A stretch of DNA of 64,000 nucleotides from Telopea speciosissima (taxonomy: Eukaryota > Streptophyta > Magnoliopsida > Proteales > Proteaceae), in NCBI RefSeq assembly GCF_018873765.1, contig NC_057925.1, positions 6,149,568 to 6,213,567 on the forward strand, read 5' to 3'. Below the pieces are notes generated by a model, which had not been told where the DNA came from, searched no databases, and saw nothing but the letters and a program-made list of their open reading frames with translations. The translations under genes and the position numbers were made by a program. Below are positions 10,931 through 20,709 of this stretch, one piece after another. Within the stretch, counting starts at the first letter, position 1. Each line of letters starts with the position of its first letter.

Positions 10931-10939
10931 GAAGGAACT

Positions 10940-11003
10940 TAAAATTTAAACCGATTAAAGGAGTACCAAATCCCAATTTATTAATTTAATCAACGGTCAG
11001 TAT
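10940..11003 (-). pseudogene. Inverted 3'-flank relic, first part
   Basis: Minus-strand text attaataaattgggatttggtactcc matches the end of the small-gene 3' flank. It continues after the LINE insertion at 11478. Confidence 0.6.
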
Positions 11004-11477
11004 TTTTTTTAATTTTATCTGAGACCCGGGGAAGACCCTAAAATTTTATTAAAAAATCTCATTAAAAACAAGTTACAATGGGGGGGGGGGGGGTATGATC
11101 CGCCTTACCCCAGCCCAAAGATACAAAATAAATGGTCTCACAACTCCAAGGCAACCTAATCCAAAATTCCTAAAGGGGAGAACCAAACCATCAACTAGAA
11201 ACGGAAGACCGGTAAACCAGCCTTATCTTCTATAATAATGCGGGAGAGGTCCAAAGGAAGCTCCCCAAGCGCCTGGAATAAAGTACTAAGTTTTAATTCA
11301 CCGCCCAGTTAGCCAGAAAATCAGCCGTGCGATTGCTCTCTATAGGAAAAATACACGTTCGCTTCCAGGCTATCGATCAATTGAATGATTTCATGTTACC
11401 AATACCAACATTTCCATAATAGGCAGGATCTCGTAGAGATGAACCGAACAATAGTTTTCAAGTCCAAATTAACATGA
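11004..11477 (-). mobile_element. 5'-truncated LINE, minus strand, with 16-bp TSD
   Basis: Read on the minus strand it ends in an A run. Upstream of the tail it encodes remains of a plant LINE RNase H/C-terminal region (SNRTADFLANWAVN). It is flanked by AATCAACGGTCAGTAT (10988-11003) and AATCAACAGCCAGTAT (11478-11493), 14 of 16 identical. Unit 1 lacks this insert. A G-run lies at 11080-11092. Confidence 0.8.
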
Positions 11478-11650
11478 AATCAACAGCCAGTATACACCAA
11501 CAATAAATTGTACAAATGATCTATAGATACACAACAACAGCCCATGTAGTTAATTACAGGTCTTTATACTGTCAAAATGCACCAGCAGAACCAGCCGGAG
11601 TAGAGGTGGCCTGAATTTCCCTTCTTTTTCTTCTTCACATTTAATAGATT
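11478..11650 (-). pseudogene. Inverted 3'-flank relic, second part
   Basis: Continues the relic split by the LINE. The minus strand shows gaaattcaggccacc, ttgacagtataaa and atcatttgtacaat, the order of the 3' flank of the small gene. It parallels 7070-7265. Confidence 0.62.
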
Positions 11651-12310
11651 CCGAAAGGAAAAACATATATCGTTGGAGACACGGGAGGATGGAGGGGAGA
11701 GACACCCAAAGAGGGTTGACAACAAGAAGACCATTTTTTGATTTACAAGCTCTCAAAGACAAACAAAAATAAGAACTGCACACAGGCTTTACTAGTTTGG
11801 AGTTCAGCTAGAGTTTGAATAATCTCTGATATGAGTTGAAACTTGAGACTGAAAATATTTACTGCCAGATCCCTATTTATAATCTATAAGAAACTTTTGA
11901 AAACGAAACTTAATACGATGCAGAAAAGAATAGAAATCGCAAACAATAATCACACAATAAACACAAGGATTTACGTGGTTCGACAAAATTACCTACATCC
12001 ATGGTGAGATGAGACCTATTTTAATATCAATAGACAATAGGGTTACAGTCACTCGTCTTCATACCTCTCTCAGATTTCGTTACAGAGAAAGAGCCCTCGC
12101 TAAATATTTATAATGAAATCTTATACATGAATTTTACCGAAATATCCATATAATCCTTAAAAGTATCTTGCAGCCCCCCAAACCCCACATGAACCCGTTG
12201 GTTTGTGGAAATCCCATCAAAATCAACTCACAAACTAAACGAGGGAATACAAGACATCATAACCCAATAGAATCAACCCAAAAAAATCAAAGATGGCTTT
12301 TGACTTTAAT
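11651..12310. other. Intergenic; gene body absent from relic unit
   Basis: This is where the coding part of the inverted unit would be expected, but no family motif is readable on either strand. The stretch at about 12110-12180 resembles 31590-31660, so it is a dispersed repeat. Confidence 0.4.
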
Positions 12311-12380
12311 CAATGACTATACTATGTTTGGCTTGCCGAGCAAGTTCATGAGGTCACCAGTGGCCCCATATGGTTTGAGA
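12311..12380 (-). promoter_or_regulatory. Inverted relic of the array promoter block
   Basis: The minus strand reads TTGACAATTTCTCAAACC, then the tgacctcatgaacttgctcg and gcaagccaaac words, the same order as the promoters of the live copies. With 11478-11650 it marks a decayed unit on the minus strand. Confidence 0.6.
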
Positions 12381-12514
12381 AATTGTCAATAGTACTCTTC
12401 CTTGTGGTCCTTCCAAAATTATCTCCTCCATTTCCCTAGTTCCTCTAAGAAGGGCGGTGGACCCCATCCAGACAAAGTGTTCGGGCAGGGGTGGATGGTT
12501 CTTCTCAATTTGGA

Positions 12515-12692
12515 TCTTCTATTGCCAAACTGTCCGATAGGACCGTGCTGTCTAGACACGGTGAGGTGTGTAATAACTACCTTACCCTTGTCCGAACGCC
12601 TTGCCCAAGTGGGGGTAAGATGATAATTGCACGTCTCACCATGTCTAGGTAGCACGATCCTGCCGGGCAGCTCTGCATAAGAGAATCTGAAT
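12515..12692. repeat. Hairpin element
   Basis: Arms pair over about 75 bases (ggatcttctattgcc... against ggattcagattctc... reversed; shared gtgctgtctagacacggtgag). The CTACCTTACCC core is the one seen in the 4170-4502 element, and the arms are also related to that copy. Confidence 0.7.
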
Positions 12693-13134
12693 CCGGTCCT
12701 CATATGCCATGTGCTGTAGATGCTTCACGACTATTTCGTAGTTTGTAGCTTTTGTGGGCTTTCTTAGGGGATTTTCTAGTTTCAAGTCGTCCGTCTTTCT
12801 CCAGTTGATTTATACGAAAATCGGACGGAAAGTCATGGGATTTCAAATTCCTAGACTTTCCTTCTTTCGTATGTTTTTTTGATATAAATTTTCTTTCTTT
12901 CGTCCATGGCAATAATTGAGACTTCAAGAGTGGTATTTCGCTTGTTTCCATCAGCATCATCAGCATCATTGCGTGTTGGACATGAAGTCACGAACCCACG
13001 TTTTCAGCAAAGCGGTGCATGCATCTGGTTTAGTTTTTCGTTTTGGTCACTCTATACAAACACATCAAAACTGTTAAGAGTTGGACTGGGGAGGTCTCCA
13101 ATTGCCGCCAATTTGGAAGATTGCCTCTATCACG

Positions 13135-13713
13135 GACAAAAATTGGCTGTTGCTCCGGTTGCAGTTATGTTCCTACTGCCCCAATTGTAGGCGTCGATTT
13201 GAAATCCAGAATGATATTTTGAAAAATACAAAAATTCTAAGAAGGTATTTGTGAACCCAAAGGAAAAAGGGATTATTCCGGGTTTGTGCCTAGGAATATG
13301 GCTGCAACTTGGATGCCGATTGAACGGCACCCCTGAGCTAGGAATGATGCACGTCGCATGGACTTTGATGGACATGTGATATGCATCATTCCTAGTTCGG
13401 GATGTCGTTCCATTGAAAAAAAAAAATTGGCAGCTGCCCGAATCGTTATCTCCTCCAATTCTTCTAATTCCTCACATGAAGATGAAAATGACCACTCTAC
13501 CCCTGTCCAAAAACGCTGCCCAATATGGGATCCACTCCCCCTATTAGAGGAATTGGAGGTGCTCACTTGCTGCCCCCAATCGAAAACACAAACTTGAAAT
13601 AATTCCTTTTCGCTTTGGGTTCACAAATACCTATTTCCAAAATACCGTTCTGGATTTCCTACAATTGGGACAGCAGGACATAGCTGCAATCCCGACAACA
13701 ACATTTTTGTCGG
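13135..13713. repeat. Large nested foldback element
   Basis: Outer arms of about 125 bases pair across the element (gacaaaaattggctgttg... and its inverse near 13713; shared ccaattgtagg, gaaatccaga, gtatttgtgaacccaaa). Two smaller hairpins are nested inside, about 13290-13430 (ctaggaatgatgc/gcatcattcctag) and about 13450-13570 with a GACCACTCTACCCC core. The lower copy at 7330-7690 is a partial relative. Confidence 0.65.
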
Positions 13714-13911
13714 TTTTATTGGCATCCCCTTCGTCCATGTGTCGACATCTGTCCTGCACTAGACGATATCGACGATGATGTACGCTGAAAAAAAGCCCAA
13801 TCCAAGAAGCACTGGGCAGCATGCAAAAATAACCAACGAAGAAACTGTTGCCAAGCATCCACAGCACACCAGAGGATCATTGAGATAATGTTATCCAATC
13901 ATGTGGGGCTC

Positions 13912-14090
13912 GGATCCAGATCGTCTACGGCGGGCCTGCCTGTAGCGGTCAGAGTAGCGCACTAATAAGGCACGGCGTAATGATCGCCTTAACCCTGCCT
14001 CAGTGGGGGTAAGGCAGTCATTGCACCACACTCATTAGTGCACTGCTATGGCCACTACAAGCAGCAGGCCGTAGACGATCCCGATTGGGG
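13912..14090. repeat. Hairpin element upstream of copy 3
   Basis: Ends gatcgtctacggc and gccgtagacgatc are inverted. Arms share gcggtcagagtagcgcac against its inverse near 14035. The core is GATCGCCTTAACCCTGCC. It interrupts the upstream text that in copies 1 and 2 runs directly into gggcttggacccaat. Confidence 0.72.
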
Positions 14091-14100
14091 GCTTGGACCC

Positions 14101-14200
14101 AATATTGTTGACCACGTTAACTTGGTCGCCAAGCCAAAGCTTAACATGTTCACCCGGCCAAAGTGAAAGAAATATCATGTGTTGCTTGCTTCTATAAAAA
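14101..14200 (+). promoter_or_regulatory. Conserved promoter block and TATA box, copy 3
   Basis: TTGACC (14108-14113) and the gccaagccaaagcttaacatg block are kept. The second W-box position reads GGCCAAA instead of GGTCAAA, so that core is lost here. TATAAAAA lies at 14193-14200. Confidence 0.5.
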
Positions 14201-14388
14201 GGTGCACTTGGTAGAATAGATTCCATCTCAGGTGGTCTCACACTCATCCAACTCTCTCAAGTCTAAACTCTCAAATTTTCGGTCCTCATAAAGCATATTA
14301 GAGATTCAAAATTCCAAACTCCGAACCAGTAAAGTCTCCTTTGAAGGTATCGCTTCTGCTTGTTTCTGAAAAGTAAGTAAATAAAAAA

Positions 14389-14607
14389 ATGGCATTTTTG
14401 TCAGCCCTCTTCAGCTGTTTCGGACTTCCTTCTTCCAGCATCTCCAACGACTTAATGGAAGCTGCTGCAGATGAGCACAGAAACCAGAAGAAAGGCCCGG
14501 TGCTGCCATCTGATCAGAAAGAGAAAGCCGTCAAAGCAAAGCCAAAGTCTGGAGCTCCAATTCCAATTTCTTACTTCCCCCTCAACTCAAACCTCTCTCG
14601 CTTATAG
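14389..14607 (+). CDS. Small array protein, copy 3 (subfamily A, 72 aa)
   Basis: Third copy, 72 residues: MAFLSALFSCFG with Cys10, DLMEAAADEHRNQKKGPVLP, Lys-rich KEKAVKAKPKSG and C-terminus APIPISYFPLNSNLSRL. It has one Val-to-Ile change in the C-terminal motif and LM-to-FL near the start, all conservative. Start and A-rich leader are as in copy 2. The transcript unit is followed by the GTGAGT-overlapping stop and the conserved GGTCACCTCTACAGG block. It is closest to copy 2 by the shared PVLP insertion. Function unknown. Confidence 0.82.
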   Translation: MAFLSALFSCFGLPSSSISNDLMEAAADEHRNQKKGPVLPSDQKEKAVKAKPKSGAPIPISYFPLNSNLSRL

Positions 14608-15292
14608 TGAGTGTCTCTCTGTTATTGTTGATCATCAAACACAAACTGAAGAAATGAAAGACCCCTGCAGGCCAGGCTACGTACGTAGTAATTGTTGGCT
14701 CAATTACTTTCAAGAATACTTGCTTTCTTTAACTAAATTTGATGAAGAAAGAAAAAGATGGGATATCTCAGGTCACCTCTACAGGCTCCGGCGGCGTCGA
14801 TGATTCGGGTCGAGTCAGATACCCTTGCGTGTGGGCTCTGCTGGCATCCTTATTGCATATCTATAAAAAGTCAAGTCATTTGTAGAATCTATTATTGGTA
14901 TGTCTATGATATCTGTTGATTTAAACAGAGGACTACTACTCGCTTAATTATAAATCCTTGAAATGTGAACTTATTCCATCCAGCTTTTTATAGCTTCTCT
15001 TGACCACTTGTGTGGTGTCTCTTGACTCTCTTATTGATAGATTGGTTAATTTAGATAACCTAATGTATTAATCCTATGGCACAAATCTTCGACTTTAGGG
15101 CACACTTGACATCTATCTCTTCTTTCCAACAGATTCCCCTCCTTTTTTGTGAGAAACTACAATTTGGAATACCCAAATCCGAACTAAAATGATCGAAGTT
15201 ATATGACCATTTAAAATTCCAAGGGCAAAACTGTAATTTTAAGACTATTTTGGTGACATGGGGAACGTCACTACTTAAAATCTTGCTAGATA
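14607..15292. other. 3' flank of copy 3 and intergenic DNA
   Basis: A GT...AG-bounded interval 14607-14771 precedes the conserved 3' block. After about 14960 the sequence is unremarkable and non-coding. Confidence 0.45.
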
Positions 15293-15550
15293 TAGGGGTG
15301 TAAATGAACAGCCGAAATCCATTTCCGTATCTGTGCTCATATCCATTCAACACTATCCGAATCCATCCGTAAGCTAAACGGATGCGGATACGGATAGACT
15401 ATAGCTATCCGAAAAGCTATATTTACATATAAATGGATAAAATATCCGATCCGTATCTGTTTACCACTATCCGAATCCATCCGAAAACTAATCGTATGTG
15501 GACGCGGATATAGCACTATTCGAGCCGAATCCGATCCGTTTACATCCCTA
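15293..15550. mobile_element. hAT-type MITE with 8-bp TSD
   Basis: Starts TAGGGGTGTAAATGA and ends GTTTACATCCCTA. The interior is made of CGGATACGGATAG-like words. Flanked by GCTAGATA (15285-15292) and GCTAGATC (15551-15558), 7 of 8 identical. TAGGG ends with an 8-bp duplication fit hAT. A second copy lies at 43529-43798. Confidence 0.82.
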
Positions 15551-15698
15551 GCTAGATCACGCCTCACAAGATTGTCAGCAATCATTATGACCGTCAGATC
15601 TAAATAATATTCCTTGCACAACGGATGATAGCCGTAAAATCTAACAGCTTGGGTAAGATATAAAGTGATGCATTTAAATCCAACGAAGGGGAATCTTA

Positions 15699-15803
15699 GG
15701 CTGTGTTTGGTATGCATTCTTGGACAATAAAAACTTGTTTTTATCACTGGAGAATGCAAAACCGACCTAGAATGTATTCCAAGAATACATACCAAACACT
15801 GCC
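15699..15803. mobile_element. Tourist-like MITE (TTA duplication)
   Basis: A 105-bp element with inverted ends GGCTGTGTTTGGTATGCATT and GGCAGTGTTTGGTATGTATT (right end reversed), flanked on both sides by TTA. The 3-bp TTA target and the tgtttggta terminal word are typical of PIF/Harbinger-derived MITEs. Confidence 0.72.
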
Positions 15804-15809
15804 TTAAAG

Positions 15810-16180
15810 ACCGTGTAAATACTCTACATTTAATTGATTCTTACCTTGACAGTTTATTGCATGTGACACTGCATAGGAAAGCATCAATGCAAGGCTAATT
15901 AAAACCTCCAAATCGAATCTTGAGAAATGGATTTTGATCAATAGAAGTCTGCTTATCGAAGCATCCCAACACCCAACCCATCAAATCACACGCGCTAGAA
16001 CTTGACGAACCAAGTTAATCACGTGCCAACCAAACGGAATAAAGGCTGATGTGGCCTAATCTAGGCCCTTCCTTTTGAAATCACCGAACTTCTTAAAATT
16101 GTAGAAAGCCGCTCTGCCTTTTTACATATATTATTAGGGCTTCCTGAATTTGTATAAAAGAGATTAAAGAGACATGTTCT
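15810..16180. other. Intergenic, nothing recognised
   Basis: No ORF, repeat arm or motif that I can support. Confidence 0.4.
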
Positions 16181-16181
16181 C

Positions 16182-16310
16182 CACACTAGAGGCGCAGGAT
16201 TCACCCAGACACATTGGGGGTGGGCGAAATAACTACCTTGCCCCCTTAATAGTTAAAATGATAACGATACCCTGCCCCATGTGTCTGGGCACAACCTGCC
16301 CCCGAGTGTG
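16182..16310. repeat. Hairpin element
   Basis: Arms pair cacactagaggcgcagg and cacccagacacat with their inverses near 16305 and 16283. The centre again holds a CTACCTTGCCCCC core. Confidence 0.6.
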
Positions 16311-16319
16311 ATACTGGGC

Positions 16320-17270
16320 AGAGAAAAGCGCCCCAAAAATGAAACCCATGCAGACCATAGATGTTCCAGTAACTGATTAAGAGAAAAAGCAATGAAAATA
16401 TTCTAAGTCCTGAACTTATGCCTGATTGCTCGAGTGCTATGCACCAGGGGCCATGGCTGGCATACCCCACGCATGGGGGACCTCTACAGGCATGCCACAT
16501 TGCCACCCAGCACACGCGGCTGCCTAGCCATGTGCCTACTGGTGCCCAAACTGCTGGCTAAGTGCACCCTTGGCGCTCATGCGTGCAGAGCTGGCTATGC
16601 ATCCAAGCACCATTTGAAGCTCCACTTAGCTGCAACTCCAACCAGCTGCTACTCCAAAAGCCATGTGGCCCTGCACGCTAAGTGGGGCAACCACATCACT
16701 TGCCACCTCAAACCTCGACTCTTGCCATCTCAATGGCATGATATCAACCAACCTCAGCCCTTGGTGGGCCCCACACCAGTATAAACACAAAACTCATCAC
16801 TTAGCCACTACCATGCATCATCTCATGAAAACTACATACCGAATGCATCCAAAACTCATCAACAATCATCTATGATTAACAAAGCACATCATTTACCATA
16901 TTAGGCCTAATGCAAAATTTAAAAAAAAAATGTCATTAGGCATCAAAACACGTCAAACTCATTGTGCACAATTATTAAAACATCCTTGGACTTCCCAAAT
17001 ATGCCAATTAATCACCTTTCAAATACCATCATTAATGTACTATTGCCAACAATGACAACATATATACCTCAAACTCAATAAACATTGTCAAACTATGCCA
17101 CAAATCTAACTGAACCACATAGAGGCCAAACAAGTAATAACAAGAGAAGGCACCTTTTTTTTTGTTGGTAGTAGAGAAGGCAGCTTACAATACTCTCCAA
17201 GATCCAAAAAATAGTTCTTACAAACTATCGATCTATAGTAGGAATTATTTGTTAGCTTTCTTTCTATCGT
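16320..17270. other. Intergenic, locally GC-richer
   Basis: A C-rich stretch at 16430-16790 reads open on the + strand, but the predicted peptide has no recognisable domain and an odd His/Cys/Leu-rich composition. I treat it as decayed repeat DNA. The rest is AT-rich and featureless. Confidence 0.35.
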
Positions 17271-17280
17271 GTGCGCCCTA

Positions 17281-17358
17281 GACACAACAAGGCAACAAAA
17301 AGACCGTTTTACCCCTGCTCGAACGGGGATAAGGCGGTCTTTTTCGCCTTGCTATATG
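17281..17358. repeat. Small hairpin
   Basis: Arms acaaggc...aaaagaccg and cggtctttttcgccttg pair, and the core reads TTTACCCCTGCTCG. It is a shortened member of the hairpin group. The words gaggatccagatcc follow at about 17393. Confidence 0.55.
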
Positions 17359-17589
17359 TGGAATACACGGAAGTATTGACAGCTCGGAACTTGAGGATCC
17401 AGATCCATACTTCCAACTCTTGAAGGGGCTAAAGTAGTAGTTGGATGGTCTTGCCGGCATAGAGAACATCAACCCTATTAAGTTGAAGGGGTCAGGAAAT
17501 GAGGCAGATAAAAACCGTTGAAATGACCGTTAAGTAAAGTTGAAGGGGAATTGTGACTTCATGTCCAACACGCAAAGGTGCTAACGAAA

Positions 17590-17715
17590 ACGCATCTGGC
17601 TCCTGTGCATCTGGGCAACCGGGCTGCATGTGCAGCGCTAGATTCAAGGCGATGCATTTTGACCACCTTACCCCTGCCCAAACGCCTTACCCGGATGCAC
17701 AGGATCTTTTTCGCT
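17590..17715. repeat. Hairpin element inserted in upstream region of copy 4
   Basis: Ends gctcctgtgcatctggg and ccggatgcacaggatc are inverted, with a GACCACCTTACCCCTGCCC core. It splits the upstream text (caacacgcaaaggtgct... before; aagccaaagctaccgacg after) found contiguous before copy 6. Confidence 0.55.
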
Positions 17716-17799
17716 CGAAAACAAGCCAAAGCTACCGACGGCGAAGAAACTGTCAAGAAGCATCCACGAAACACCAGAACACCATTTCAATGACGTTGT

Positions 17800-17894
17800 C
17801 AAACCATCTGGGCTCATTGACAACACCTCTTGAACTTGCTCGCCAAGCAAAACATTACATGTCTACCGGTCAAAATTCAAACGTTGTCCTCATT

Positions 17895-17896
<2 letters not shown>
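17800..17896 (+). promoter_or_regulatory. Conserved promoter block with W-box cores, copy 4
   Basis: Contains caaaccatctgggctcaTTGAC, aacttgctcgccaagc and GGTCAAA at 17868-17874. These are the same elements as in copies 1 and 2. Confidence 0.5.

Positions 17897-17952
<56 letters not shown>
17897..17952. repeat. (AT)n microsatellite in the copy 4 promoter
   Basis: About 28 uninterrupted AT units lie between the W-box block and the TATA box. Copies 2 and 3 have ordinary sequence here. The length may vary between individuals. Confidence 0.9.
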
Positions 17953-17954
<2 letters not shown>

Positions 17955-17975
17955 TGGTGGGTTGCTTCATCTTTC

Positions 17976-17983
17976 TATAAATA
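17976..17983 (+). promoter_or_regulatory. TATA box, copy 4
   Basis: TATAAATA about 146 bases before the start codon, aligned with the TATA box of copy 6. Confidence 0.6.
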
Positions 17984-18128
17984 GGGACTCGGTAGTATAA
18001 GATCCTCAGGTCTCACTCTCCAACTCTCAAGTCTCTCGACTCTCAAACTTCCCATCTCTACACCCCAAACCAATAAAGCCCTTGTGCAATCCTTCTTTGT
18101 TTTCTGTGTGTTTGTGAGAAAATAAAAA

Positions 18129-18344
18129 ATGGTTTTGATGTCAGCCCTCTTCAGCTGTTTCGGGCTTTCTTCTTCCCGTGTCTCCAACGATTTAATGGAA
18201 GCTGAAGTAGATGATCACCAAAACCAAAAGAAAGTCCCGGTGCCGTCTGATCAGAAAGAGAAATCCGTCAAAGCAAAGCCAAAGTCTAGAGCTCCAATTC
18301 CAGTTTCTTACTTCCCCATCAACTCAAACCTCTCTCGCTTATAG
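18129..18344 (+). CDS. Small array protein, copy 4 (subfamily A, 71 aa)
   Basis: Fourth copy, 71 residues: MVLMSALFSCFG with Cys10, SSSRVSNDLMEAEVDDHQNQKK, Lys-rich KEKSVKAKPKSR and C-terminus APIPVSYFPINSNLSRL. The leader (gtgtttgtgagaaaataaaaa before the ATG) is the type shared with copy 6 rather than copies 1-3. All landmarks are intact, so I consider it functional. A Mutator-like element (18658) lies about 310 bases past the stop, and the hAT element lies about 2.4 kb downstream. Function unknown. Confidence 0.82.
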   Translation: MVLMSALFSCFGLSSSRVSNDLMEAEVDDHQNQKKVPVPSDQKEKSVKAKPKSRAPIPVSYFPINSNLSRL

Positions 18345-18648
18345 TGAGTGTCTCTGTTATTGTTGATCATCAAACACAAACTGAAGAAATGATAGACCCC
18401 TGCCAGGGTAGCAGCAGGCAGGCTTCAATGAAGAAATAAAAAAACGAAAGGGAAATCTCAGGCCACCTATATATGGCTCCGGCGTGGGTGATTCAGGTCG
18501 ACTCAGACCGTGCGAGCTGGCTCTGCTTGCACACATACTTAATTTGACAGTATAAACCTGTAACAACGCGATCTGGTCTCATATGTATATCAATCCATCA
18601 TTAGTTTGCATAATTTATTATTATTGTTGTATATTAGGTGTTTGATAA
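18344..18648 (+). other. 3' flank of copy 4
   Basis: GT...AG-bounded interval 18344-18461 (gtgagtgtc to aaatctcag), then the conserved GGCCACC block, gacagtataaacctgtaa, and the gtttgataaaatta word into which the next element inserted. Confidence 0.5.
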
Positions 18649-18657
18649 AATTAATAA

Positions 18658-19739
18658 GGAGAATCATTAATGTAACAAGGGTTTGTTATTTATCCAAACA
18701 TAACAAGACACTAACTACCTTCTTAAAACTGAAGTAAAGGATGTGTTTAAAAACAAATTTATAGGATAGTTCAGTGAAATCACATTCACGGTGGGAAATA
18801 GAAACAAAAAAATTGAATAAAATCTAGAATTTAACGGAATTTCTAATAAAGGATTAAACCGTAATTTACACAACCCATCTTCCCCAACCCCCAACCCCCT
18901 CTCTTCGTTGGCCGGTGAATCCTCTGTTCACTCCGGATTTCCTTTTCCACACGTCTCTCTCGTTTTTTCTACCGAAAACCTTCTTCGCTATTTTTCTCTC
19001 GTTTCTGACAAGGGTTTAGGTTGTTGATTAAATCCGATATCAGAATTCTAGGTTTTGGCTACATCGCTCTCTTTGACAGCAAATGTTATGCTTACTAGTC
19101 GGTTTCTATGCGAAGAAACCCCAAACACTAATACGTAGGTGTAGCGAAGCATGGTTTTTCCATTAGAACGTTTATTATTGTATTTTTTTCACTCTTTACA
19201 ATTTGTGTTCTCCATCAATGACTCAGACAAAATTTCCTTCTGGATTTTGTTGGAACTGATCTATGGTTTGCCCATATTAGTGTTTCTACTTCTTGGGTAC
19301 TTCTTCAATACAGTGCCAAACGTGTAAAACCCTAATGTTTTGTGATTTTCTTTTAATCACCAGCTCTGCGTCTCTGCTTTCACCGAATAACCTCTCTCCT
19401 TTGTCTTCCCAGTGGAAGTTGCAGCAAGGTTTTGATGTGAGAGAAGCAGAAATAACAAGATGACTAACGAGCAGTAAAGTGGATTAAAGGACATCAAAGA
19501 CCCACTTCAAGAGTGCTTCCTTTCGGAAACGAGGGAGACACAGGGAGGGAAAGGGTAATTGTGAAAGACAGAAATGTCAATTTACAAATTAGTCGTGAGA
19601 TGCTAATAAAGGAAAATGAAATGTCTAAATTATCCTACGTAATTCATCCTTCAATGTTCCATTTTTTACTGTATTGATCTTTTCGCCATTTTGTTATTTT
19701 TTCAAGCATAACCCACCCTTGTTACATGAATAATAATCC
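18658..19739. mobile_element. Mutator-like element with perfect 9-bp TSD
   Basis: Ends GGAGAATCATTAATGTAACAA and GGATTATTATTCATGTAACAA (right reversed) are inverted over about 55 bases. Flanked by AATTAATAA at 18649-18657 and 19740-19748. The 1.08-kb interior has no transposase. Its middle (18900-19440) has the C/T-rich look of a plant 5' UTR plus intron, so it may be a captured gene leader, but I cannot name the source. Confidence 0.83.
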
Positions 19740-19748
19740 AATTAATAA

Positions 19749-20318
19749 AAAGAGTTTTTTTTTTTTTTTTTCGTCCTTGTGTTTCCTATAATCTTCTTAC
19801 CATTATTTCTCAAAAATTTATTCTTTTTTAGATTTTCTGCATCCTTGATTCTTTATCATGTCTTAAAATTAAATTTCTTTATCTTAATGACTATTTGAAC
19901 CTCATTATTCTACCACCGAATCTTCTTAGAAGGATGACGTTTTTCTTTCGTTTCCTATAGAATAACTTTAGCAATCTTCCTAATATAAATAGGCATCTCG
20001 TTTGATATCGTATTAGTTTCACTTAAAGTTTAATTACTTTTTCAGTAAATGAAATCAAAATATCTCTTTCTAATATATTATTTATTTCACACTGGAAAAA
20101 AAATAAAAATACCGGAGTCCATTAACATTCCTGCTACCCTGGTGACAATAAAATTTCGTTCAGATGAAGGATAAACTAAAAAAAAAAAATAAAAAGCTAA
20201 AAAAGAAAGCCAAGGATAAAATGTCTGACATGATGGATGGAGTTACCGTACACTCAATGACTAAAACGGTAAAACCATGTAGACTGATCTGATCTTGGCT
20301 CATCTTCATTTCTTTCTA
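19749..20318. other. Array flank shared with 31.3-32.5 kb
   Basis: The text 19780-20000 (gcatccttgattctttatcatg, ttagaaggatgacg) matches 31400-31570. The stretch 20270-20318 ending catcttcatttctttct matches 32495-32535. No coding sequence. Confidence 0.5.
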
Positions 20319-20327
20319 TTAGATTAC

Positions 20328-20518
20328 GGACCCTGATCTTCTACTGCCGAATTGCCTGGCACGATTCTACTGTCAGTCAAGACACAACAACATGGTAAAT
20401 TACCACCTTACCCTTGCTTGATCGCCTTACCTGAGTAATAGTAATCAGTGATTTACGGTCTTACTGTGTCTTGACAGTAGAATCTGCCGAACAACTCAAG
20501 AATGAAGGATCCAAATTG
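20328..20518. mobile_element. Hairpin element with 8-of-9 TSD and empty paralogous site
   Basis: Begins ggaccctgatcttctactgcc, and arms share ttctactgtca with its inverse. The core is TTACCACCTTACCCTTGC. Flanks are TTAGATTAC (20319-20327) and ATAGATTAC (20519-20527). The matching place in unit 6 (about 32536) reads straight through tgctagattaccc, so the insertion is defined by comparison. Confidence 0.82.
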
Positions 20519-20527
20519 ATAGATTAC

Positions 20528-20709
20528 CCAGAGCCAGACAGGGACGACGCAAGTAGAAACCGTTGGAATGACCATTCTTTAATAAGCAAAACAGGGGTTG
20601 AGGGGAATTGAGACTTCGTGTCCAACACGCAAAGGTGCTCACGGAAAAGAGCGGAACACACTCTTCTTCAAAGTGTTGCCATTGACATGGACAGGAAGGA
20701 GAAGATGGT
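20528..20709. other. Upstream unit text before copy 5
   Basis: Contains gtgtccaacacgcaaaggtgct and agcggaacacac, repeated at 32790-32840. It is the part of unit 5 upstream of the hAT insertion. Confidence 0.5.

Noticed and set aside
12286..12304. Start-codon context of the array gene (aaatcaaagatggcttt)
   Set aside because: The match to copy 6 stops after the third codon. Too short to support a relic.
16434..16784. 116-aa His/Cys-rich ORF
   Set aside because: No recognisable family, no leader or homologous copy. Likely chance ORF in C-rich DNA.
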